Positions 58,397-64,000 of a DNA stretch of 64,000 nucleotides are shown piece by piece; positions within the stretch are counted from its first letter, which is position 1, and each line of letters begins with the position of its first letter. This stretch comes from Porphyromonas loveana (GTDB taxonomy: Bacteria > Bacteroidota > Bacteroidia > Bacteroidales > Porphyromonadaceae), in the NCBI RefSeq assembly GCF_003096695.1, contig NZ_QEKY01000011.1, forward strand, positions 1 through 64,000, read 5' to 3'. The translations under genes were made by a program, and so were the position numbers. The notes beneath the pieces are model-generated. The model was not told where the DNA came from and ran no database searches. It saw only the letters and a program-made list of their open reading frames with translations.

Positions 58397-59062
58397 TCAT
58401 TTTATGGCACCGAAGCCGATGCCGGTTGAGTTGCCGACACCGGCATTCCACGCGAAGAGTTTGCTCTCTGCCCTGCCCTCGATGCGGATGGGACACCAAC
58501 TAACCTTATTCTTCACACCGCGATAATCGATGAGCATTACCTTGGCTTTCCCCTGACCGGGAGCAAAGGAGGCCATCAGCGTATCGTCGTCAACGCCCAT
58601 TACTTGAAGTTTCTTGCGGAGGTTTTCCGTCAAGAGCGCATTGGCATCGGGATCGGTATAAATGACATGGTCAAACCTTCTTTCTTCTCGCCAACGCTTT
58701 AGTAAGATGGGACTCGCAGGATAGAAGAGTTCGCGTGCGCTCATGTCCGGATCTTCCATGAGGACGACTTCTCGGACGCTCAGTCCTTTGAACATGGTAG
58801 GATCCTGTCTAATGCCCGTCACCATACGGTTCAGGATTTCCGGATCATGTGCACTGACAAACATATCCGCTCTATCGGCAAAAAGAATGCTGCCAAGCTC
58901 TGAGACAAGCTTCCCTCCGCTAAGGCGGGAGAAGGAATAGGGGATGCTTCTACCATGAAGCTCGTTATCACCGAGCCACTTCTGAATGGTGCCGACAAGT
59001 AGGTGCTGATGAGCAAATGGCACCAGCGCATCATCGGCATGGATATACAGTTGTATTCTCAT
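58397..59062 (-). CDS. cas6: CRISPR RNA endonuclease Cas6
   Basis: 221 residues, two ferredoxin-like folds. The N-terminal His in AHQHLLVGTIQKWL is the usual catalytic position. The C-terminal glycine-rich loop GVGNSTGIGFGAIK is the Cas6 signature. Cuts the pre-crRNA within each repeat, leaving the 8-base handle. First gene of the operon, 37 bp from the predicted promoter. Confidence 0.93.
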   Translation of the reverse strand: MRIQLYIHADDALVPFAHQHLLVGTIQKWLGDNELHGRSIPYSFSRLSGGKLVSELGSILFADRADMFVSAHDPEILNRMVTGIRQDPTMFKGLSVREVVLMEDPDMSARELFYPASPILLKRWREERRFDHVIYTDPDANALLTENLRKKLQVMGVDDDTLMASFAPGQGKAKVMLIDYRGVKNKVSWCPIRIEGRAESKLFAWNAGVGNSTGIGFGAIK

Positions 59063-59098
59063 ACCAGGTTTATAATTAGCGTTTTCTTAACATTGGCC

Positions 59099-59130
59099 TA
59101 AAGGTAATAAACAATAAACAACAATCCAAA
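59099..59130 (-). promoter_or_regulatory. Promoter of the cas operon
   Basis: On the minus strand TTTG (59127-59130), 20 bp and TACCTTTA (59099-59106; one mismatch to TAnnTTTG) form a Bacteroidetes-type promoter. The start near 59092 gives a leader of about 30 bases to cas6. Confidence 0.6.
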
Positions 59131-59191
59131 GAGAAATCTGAATATCATCCTCTGTTCATTTCACTCGGGACAAAGGGAAGAGAGATTTTGC

Positions 59192-59515
59192 TACATTTGC
59201 AAATAAGTTGAGAGCACCAGAATACGTAAATAATTGAACATCAAGGCGCGACGATTGGGAAGGCAATAACAAAACGTAGTAAATGAAAGCAACGATGAAT
59301 GACAAACTTATATACCAAAGACTGCACAGCTATTGCTGTGTCGCCCCTCCTTTTTATTTCGATCTGCCATGGCATAGTCTCAGACCTTGCCCGAACTGGC
59401 TATAATCGTTGTCTCTCTGATGATGAATAGGATGCAGTAAGACCCTATCAACTCATAGCAAAAAACAGAAGCACCCGTTGAGTTCGCGGCTGAACTCAAC
59501 GGGTGCTTCTGTTTT
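59192..59515 (+). other. Possible small transcription unit divergent from cas
   Basis: A perfect -7 box TACATTTG (59192-59199) reads away from the cas operon. It is followed by a 40-codon ORF (59283-59405, MKATMNDKLIYQRLHSYCC..., ending RPCPNWL) and a strong terminator at 59462. No -33 element or clear ribosome site is seen, so this may be a small RNA, a leader or nothing. It occupies the 846-bp gap 59063-59908. Confidence 0.35.
59462..59515. terminator. Strong bidirectional terminator hairpin
   Basis: A stem of about 23 bp (AAACAGAAGCACCCGTTGAG / CTCAACGGGTGCTTCTGTTT plus TTC/GAA) with a 6-base loop GCGGCT, flanked by A and T runs on each side. No annotated gene ends just before it on the plus strand. 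Confidence 0.85.
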
Positions 59516-59908
59516 ATCCGGCCGAAATACGGCTTTCTGACCCTGCAATAATTAGGTTTTTAAGATGCAACCTTTATAAATATCATTTCCAATATCGTAA
59601 TTATCACAAACGATCTTCATAAAGATAGAAAGTAGGAATTATAAAGATGACATCAGAGAAGCCTAAAGTTCATCATCAAGGGTATAAAGGCTCATTTTTC
59701 GTCTTCGTTTCGCTTGCCGACAGACCTCAAAAAGGCTGCTTATTTAGAATAAATCCAAACAAGGCTTCGATGTTGAAAACTTTTTTGGCACCTAAAAAGA
59801 GGAGCAAAGACTGAGGGAAATTAACACAAAAAGTCGTTCTTACAGATCTTTCTCGTGGCTCGTCTCTCGTCGAATGCAACTGTCAAACTGCCTTTTGGCA
59901 CAATCGCC
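59516..59908. other. Gap downstream of the M48 gene, no certain gene
   Basis: AT-rich. The only ORF worth noting is 59647-59814 (plus, 55 codons, MTSEKPKVHHQG..., ending KKRSKD), basic and with an AGGA 12 bases upstream but no homology I recognise. No hairpin terminator for the M48 gene lies close to its stop. Confidence 0.25.
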
Positions 59909-60712
59909 TTACTTGCCTTTATAGTATTTCATGGCTTCCGGCAGATACTGGCGGATGGCGGCGACGCGATTGGCATCGGAGGGGTGTGTGCTGAAAAAGT
60001 CGGCCTGCTGACCACCACCACTTTGGGCAGACATTTTCTGCCAGAAGGTCAGGGCAGCATTGGGATTGTAGCCTGCCATGGCCATGAAGATGAGTCCGAT
60101 TTTGTCAGCTTCGTACTCCTGCTTCCGATTGTATGGGAGGGTGACAAGCACTTGCGAGCCGATACCGTAGGCCTGCCCAACGACAGTCTGCAGCAAGGCG
60201 GACTTATTGGAGACTGCTGCGCCCACAAGGCTTCCGCCCATCTGACGTACGTACTCCTGACTGATGCGTTCATTGGAATGGCGTGCCACGGCGTGGCTGA
60301 CCTCATGGCTGATCACCGTTGCCAGCTCGGCATCGGAGCTGACGAGCTTCAGCAAGCCGGTATAGACTACGATCTTGCCTCCGGGCATACAGAAAGCATT
60401 GATGGCCTTGTCTTCTACTACGTTGAACTCCCACTTCATCTGCGAAGCCATGTCGCTCAGGCCGTTCTGTCTCAGATAGAGCATGGTCGCATTGGCGACA
60501 TTCTGCCCTACTCGGCGCACTTGCGCAGTGGTCTGAGTATTCTTGGAGAGCTTAGCTCCACTGAGAAATTGTTTGTACTGTAAGGCACTGGACGAGAGTA
60601 TTTCCGCATCCTGTACCAACATCAATTGGCTTCTGCCTGTGATGGGCACTGTGCTACAAGCCGTGAGCATCAGGCCGAGAGCGAGAACCAAAATTCCATT
60701 TTTCTTATTCAT
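59909..60712 (-). CDS. M48-family zinc metallopeptidase, lipoprotein
   Basis: 267 residues. The lipoprotein signal has lipobox MLTAC (Cys at about residue 19). The zinc motif HEVSHAVARHS (HExxH) sits near residue 140 and a third ligand Glu in YNRKQEYEADKIGLIFM. The repeat-like N-terminus VPITGRSQLMLVQDAEI is typical of the LoiP/YggG/BepA-like outer-membrane group, which trims or degrades misfolded envelope proteins. Has its own promoter. Confidence 0.92.
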   Translation of the reverse strand: MNKKNGILVLALGLMLTACSTVPITGRSQLMLVQDAEILSSSALQYKQFLSGAKLSKNTQTTAQVRRVGQNVANATMLYLRQNGLSDMASQMKWEFNVVEDKAINAFCMPGGKIVVYTGLLKLVSSDAELATVISHEVSHAVARHSNERISQEYVRQMGGSLVGAAVSNKSALLQTVVGQAYGIGSQVLVTLPYNRKQEYEADKIGLIFMAMAGYNPNAALTFWQKMSAQSGGGQQADFFSTHPSDANRVAAIRQYLPEAMKYYKGK

Positions 60713-60755
60713 CTGTCTTTCCTTTCTTCTGGGTTACATGATTGATTTCATGCGC

Positions 60756-60786
60756 CAAAGATAGCGGGCTTACGGTCAAATAACAA
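60756..60786 (-). promoter_or_regulatory. Promoter of the M48 peptidase gene
   Basis: On the minus strand TTG (60784-60786), 20 bp and TATCTTTG (60756-60763). The predicted start near 60749 gives a leader of about 37 bases. Confidence 0.55.
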
Positions 60787-60802
60787 TCATTCCGACCTTC
60801 AT

Positions 60803-60850
60803 AAACAAAATGAACCCCAAAAGTCTTTAAACAGACTCTCGGGGTTCATT
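60803..60850 (-). terminator. Terminator of the YkvA-like gene
   Basis: Stem AATGAACCCC / GGGGTTCATT (60809-60818 with 60841-60850) with an inner AGTCT/AGACT pairing, followed on the minus strand by TTTTG. It lies about 40 bp after the YkvA-like stop. Confidence 0.65.
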
Positions 60851-60891
60851 GCATTAGGCGGTACACCTTCCTTCTTCTATTATTTAGGCAC

Positions 60892-61311
60892 TCAATCCTC
60901 AAATATCCGAGCAGCGCGTAGACGTGCCTTCTCGCGGATGGCAGGAGTGATGCGATGACTCAAGATTTTGAGGACGATAGTCGTCACGGCCAAGTCGTCC
61001 GTGAATCCCACGACAGGCAGGACGAAGTCCGGTATCAGATCCATGGGCAGGATAAAGTAGCCGAGAGCACCTGCCAATAGCAACTTCTCCCGCGTTGTCA
61101 CCTCGCCGGCGCGCAACATATAGTAGAGCGTGAGTATCTGCATCGTGCCGAAGCGGCCGATAATGCGACAACACTTCAGCACCTTACTCACCACAGCGTT
61201 CTCCTTATAGAAGTATGCATAGTGAGAAATATCCGCCAACGTAGTCGGGAGTTTCTCCCCAAGCCTTTCCTGAAGCGGCCTTCGTTTCTTTTGCTCTTCG
61301 TTTTTTCTCAT
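60892..61311 (-). CDS. YkvA-like DUF1232 membrane protein
   Basis: 139 residues. The DUF1232 signature ALGYFILPMDLIPDFVLPVVGFTDDLAV lies at about residues 82-110 within two hydrophobic helices. Basic ends (MRKNEEQKKRRPLQ; EKARLRAARIFED) suggest a small inner-membrane protein. Function unknown. Divergent from the sigma-factor gene, with 136 bp between starts. Confidence 0.82.
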   Translation of the reverse strand: MRKNEEQKKRRPLQERLGEKLPTTLADISHYAYFYKENAVVSKVLKCCRIIGRFGTMQILTLYYMLRAGEVTTREKLLLAGALGYFILPMDLIPDFVLPVVGFTDDLAVTTIVLKILSHRITPAIREKARLRAARIFED

Positions 61312-61447
61312 ATCATTGATGCGGTCTATTGCCCTTAATACGCTGTATATTAGTAACTATCTCTCATTCGCTTATCTTTGTATCAGTGGCAAGAGGGAAC
61401 GAATCCTCCGGTTACTGGCTACGATAACTACAAAGAAACAGTTTATT

Positions 61448-61951
61448 ATGGATAGTGTGCAATTTCGCGAAAAACTTCTGGGTCTCCAAGACAATATGCG
61501 CAACTTTGCCCTGACGCTCACGGCAAACCGCGACGACGCAGAAGATTTGCTCCAGGACACTACGCTCCGCGTCTTGAACAACGAAGAGAAGTTCGTGGAC
61601 AATGTCAACTTCAAGGGTTGGGTGCTGACTGTGATGCGCAACATCTTCATCAACAACTATCACAAGCTGGTTCGTTCGCAGACGGTCATCGATGCCAACA
61701 GCGATCCCTACAATGTACCCGTCCTCAACGAAGGAGGGGAAGACACGCCCGAAGGCACCATGGCCATCAAGGAGATTACCGCTGCCATTGCCTCTCTGAG
61801 CGATGCGCTCAAGGAACCCTTCTCCATGTACGTGAGCGGATACAAGTACAACGAAATTTCCGATACACTCGGCATACCCCTCGGCACAGTCAAGAGCCGT
61901 ATCTTCCTGGCGAGACAAGAGCTTCAGCAGCAGCTAAGGGATATGAGATAA
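61448..61951 (+). CDS. ECF-type RNA polymerase sigma factor (SigH-like)
   Basis: 167 residues. Region 2 is FALTLTANRDDAEDLLQDTTLRVLNNEEKF with NFKGWVLTVMRNIFINNYHK (-10 recognition). Region 4 is FSMYVSGYKYNEISDTLGIP, then LGTVKSRIFLARQELQ (helix-turn-helix for -35). No anti-sigma gene adjoins. Position beside a small lipoprotein and acyl-CoA ligase matches the PG1827 (SigH) locus as I recall it, which controls oxygen and oxidative-stress genes. Start at ATG 61448 because family members begin here; a -7 box TATCTTTG at 61373-61380 lies upstream. Confidence 0.9.
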   Translation: MDSVQFREKLLGLQDNMRNFALTLTANRDDAEDLLQDTTLRVLNNEEKFVDNVNFKGWVLTVMRNIFINNYHKLVRSQTVIDANSDPYNVPVLNEGGEDTPEGTMAIKEITAAIASLSDALKEPFSMYVSGYKYNEISDTLGIPLGTVKSRIFLARQELQQQLRDMR

Positions 61952-62011
61952 GAGGTAGCACACCCCACAAATTCTCTCCGCCCTGTCGGCAGTCCAACCA
62001 TAACAACAAGC

Positions 62012-62062
62012 AAAGGGTATTCGTCATCGACCTTAGGTCTGAGACGAATACCCTTTCTTTTT
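62012..62062 (+). terminator. Terminator after the sigma-factor gene
   Basis: Stem AAAGGGTATTCGTC / GACGAATACCCTTT, then CTTTTT. It lies about 60 bp after the sigma stop. A second, weaker hairpin (AAGTCTGAC / GTCAGACTT) at 62110-62138 faces the small lipoprotein gene. Confidence 0.75.
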
Positions 62063-62182
62063 AGGGAGAGCGCGCTTCTTGCGAAGGGCCTTAGTAACAT
62101 AAGAGACATAAGTCTGACCCTTTTTGGAAGTCAGACTTATATCTCTATTCCCCAATGCGTGGGGCAGTGCTTAGGCAGCTTC

Positions 62183-62380
62183 TTATTGCTCAGCTACGGG
62201 AGCAACAGCTGCAGAATCAACTGCCTGCATAGCAGCTGAGTCAACCACAACAGCGTTTTCTACTACAACAGTAGTATCCATAGCCGTAGAGTCTGCAGTT
62301 TCTTCAGTCTTAGCTGAAGAGTTGCAAGAAGCGAATGATACAGCTGCGATTACAGCTGCAAAAGCAACAAATTTCTTCAT
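62183..62380 (-). CDS. Small Thr/Val/Ala-rich lipoprotein (PG1828-like)
   Basis: 65 residues. A lipoprotein signal (MKKFVAFAAVIAAVSFASC, Cys at residue 19) is followed by a low-complexity mature part of about 46 residues (KTEETADSTAMDTTVVVENA...). I recall the P. gingivalis counterpart PG1828 as a TLR2-stimulating lipoprotein. The mature part has no fold of its own, so the lipid is likely the active moiety. Has a near-perfect promoter. Confidence 0.8.
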   Translation of the reverse strand: MKKFVAFAAVIAAVSFASCNSSAKTEETADSTAMDTTVVVENAVVVDSAAMQAVDSAAVAPVAEQ

Positions 62381-62424
62381 TTCCTTTTTTGGGGTTAAAG
62401 TGTAATTAATGTTCTATAACGGCG

Positions 62425-62455
62425 CAAATATACAGCTTCTTTCCATTTCACCAAA
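62425..62455 (-). promoter_or_regulatory. Promoter of the small lipoprotein gene
   Basis: On the minus strand TTTG (62452-62455), 19 bp and TATATTTG (62425-62432), a full match to the Bacteroidetes consensus. Start near 62418, leader about 38 bases. The rest of the 350-bp gap up to 62730 holds no gene I can support. Confidence 0.7.
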
Positions 62456-62730
62456 AAAAAACACCGAAATGTAGACCAAATTCCCCCCTTTAGAACCAAA
62501 TTTTCTATCTTTTTGGGCTATAAAGTGCCTAAAAGCAGTCCTCAAAACAGCGTTGGAGGGCTGATCAGAAGCGGGTTGAGCCCCATTGAAAGAAAAGTTC
62601 AGCTGCGGAAGCAAAATTTTTTCAACCTGACCTATTCCAAAACGTGGAGCATATTCATTTTTTTCCTCTCAGGGAAAGATAAGATTCATGCACCTATCCA
62701 CCGACAGAGCAAGAGGGTGATTGCCCAGTC

Positions 62731-64000
62731 TTAGGGGTAGAGAAATCGCTTGATGCTTCGCTTGGGAGTCTTTTCGAACTCTTCGTCGTGGCGAACAAAG
62801 GCTGTAATCTTCTCATAGGCTCCCACCTGTGCATTGAGTTCGGAACGACTCTTTTCTATCCGCTCCCATCCTTGATCGACCGTAAGCCCCTCTTGTTCTA
62901 TCGCCTGCCTGTCGGGTACGATGAGTGCAAAGAGACGACTTTCTTTGTCATAGACAATGCTCTCCAGAACATAGGGCAGGCTGTTAATCTTAGACTCTAT
63001 CTCCTCGGGATAGATGTTCTGCCCATTAGAGCCGAGCAGCATAGTCTTGGAACGTCCCTTGATGAAGATGTTGCCCAGTGCATCTATTGTTCCAAGGTCT
63101 CCCGTGCGCATCCAACCGTCAGAAGTGAAAAGTTCAGCCGTGAGTTCGGGACTCTTATAGTAGCCGAGACAGACGTTCTCGCCACGCACTTGGATCTCTC
63201 CCACTCCTTCATTGTCACGCTCGTCAGGAGCGATGCGCACCTCCATAATGGAGAGAGACTTGCCGCAACTGCCCGGGAGCCAATCATACCAATACTCATA
63301 GCTGATGAGCGGGCCACACTCCGTCATGCCGTAACCTACAGTGACGGGGAAACCGATGCGATAGAGAAAGCGCCCCACCTCGTCGTTGAGGGCGGCACCA
63401 CCGACGATGATCTGCCTGAAGCGTCCTCCGAAGACTTGGGTCAGCTTGCTACAGATGGATTTATGTACGACCTTTTTAAGTCTGGGGACAGAGAGTAAGA
63501 ACTTTACGAATGGTTTGCGTATCTGTGGAACGATGGACCTATGATACAACTTTTCCAAGATGAGAGGTACGACGATGATAAACGTAGGACGCACCTCGGC
63601 AAAAGCTTTGATGAGTAAGGGAGGAGAAGGTATTTTGCCGAGAATATACACGTGCACCCCGATGGCAAGCGGAGTGAGGAAGTTAAAGGCGCAGCTATAA
63701 GTATGCGCTAACGGGAGGAAACAGAGGATATTCTCTCCTCGGAACATGATGTCGCGCTCCATGACGTAGGTCACATTGCCTGCCAAATTATTGGCTCGCA
63801 GCATGACTCCCTTGCTGAAGCCTGTGGTGCCCGAAGTATAGTTCAGCAGGATGAGATCGTCGTTGGACACCTCGGCATAGCGTATGTCGGTAGCCGTATA
63901 GCTCTGCGGATACGTTTCTGCAAAGGTTGCGCCCAAGTTCTCCACTACACGACTGAGCAACCCGCCTTCGGTACGATCCATCCGCACGGCATTGTCCTCA
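62731..64000 (-). CDS. Long-chain fatty-acid-CoA ligase (AMP-binding), partial
   Basis: About 423 C-terminal codons of an ANL-superfamily adenylate-forming enzyme; the N-terminus is outside the window and the frame is open to the edge. Seen: the P-loop YTSGTTGFSKGVML, GYGMTECGPLISY, the GWMRTGDLG hinge region and GRSKTMLLGSNGQNIYPEEIE, with the C-terminal catalytic Lys expected in TPKRSIKRFLYP. It activates fatty acids as acyl-AMP, then acyl-CoA. Ordered after the sigma factor and lipoprotein as in the PG1827-PG1829 cluster I recall. Confidence 0.93.
   Translation of the reverse strand, partial: EDNAVRMDRTEGGLLSRVVENLGATFAETYPQSYTATDIRYAEVSNDDLILLNYTSGTTGFSKGVMLRANNLAGNVTYVMERDIMFRGENILCFLPLAHTYSCAFNFLTPLAIGVHVYILGKIPSPPLLIKAFAEVRPTFIIVVPLILEKLYHRSIVPQIRKPFVKFLLSVPRLKKVVHKSICSKLTQVFGGRFRQIIVGGAALNDEVGRFLYRIGFPVTVGYGMTECGPLISYEYWYDWLPGSCGKSLSIMEVRIAPDERDNEGVGEIQVRGENVCLGYYKSPELTAELFTSDGWMRTGDLGTIDALGNIFIKGRSKTMLLGSNGQNIYPEEIESKINSLPYVLESIVYDKESRLFALIVPDRQAIEQEGLTVDQGWERIEKSRSELNAQVGAYEKITAFVRHDEEFEKTPKRSIKRFLYP

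Overview
The window comes from the chromosome of a Porphyromonas species close to P. gingivalis, possibly P. gulae or a divergent strain. It opens inside a gene for the lysine-specific gingipain Kgp, whose catalytic Asp388, His444 and Cys477 fall at exactly the published precursor positions. Other pointers are type IX secretion (T9SS) cargo tails, Bacteroidetes promoters (TTTG, about 20 bp, TAnnTTTG), the PGING-type CRISPR system, a WbaP-like LPS initiator, and an ECF sigma / small lipoprotein / acyl-CoA ligase cluster like the one I recall as PG1827-PG1829. The Kgp signal peptide and adhesin junction differ from the W83 sequence I remember, so I do not claim the species.

Layout. 1-8.6 kb (minus): partial kgp, a T9SS plug protein and tamB. 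9.1-14 kb (plus): NfnAB-like flavoprotein pair and a PriA whose helicase motifs are eroded. 14-20.7 kb (minus): START-like protein, DUF4294 protein, CoA-transferase, ribosomal L28/L33/DUF4295 block, phosphate transporter, HU-like protein. 21-25.9 kb: overlapping sua5-wbaP-clc, then a convergent mscS. 26-34.4 kb: TPR protein, a 41-bp tandem repeat, DUF6261 protein, a frameshifted T9SS cargo gene between two copies of a terminator-bearing repeat, a helix-hairpin-helix outer-membrane-type protein and a leucine-rich-repeat T9SS cargo. 34.4-48.2 kb: housekeeping genes (hisS, folA, thyA, recJ, pncB, nadD), a PspC protein, a Wzc-like chain-length protein with a degenerate P-loop, a GHL10 lipoprotein and a PIF1-like helicase with TPRs. 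48.2-59.1 kb: CRISPR array (43 consensus plus 2 decayed repeats) and a complete cas2-cas1-cas4-cas7-cas8-cas3-cas5-cas6 set, all on the minus strand. 59.9-64 kb: M48 peptidase lipoprotein, YkvA-like protein, ECF sigma factor, small lipoprotein and a partial AMP-binding acyl-CoA ligase.

How it fits together. Kgp, the LRR protein and the broken cargo gene are T9SS substrates, and a probable T9SS plug gene sits beside kgp. WbaP and the Wzc-like protein point to surface polysaccharide, including the A-LPS on which T9SS cargo is anchored. The CRISPR array has a well-formed promoter (TTTG, 20 bp, TACATTTG) four bases from its newest repeat, so pre-crRNA should start almost at that repeat, and the cas operon has its own promoter upstream of cas6. 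Non-coding regions hold two pairs of dispersed repeats, a 41-bp tandem repeat and several strong terminators.
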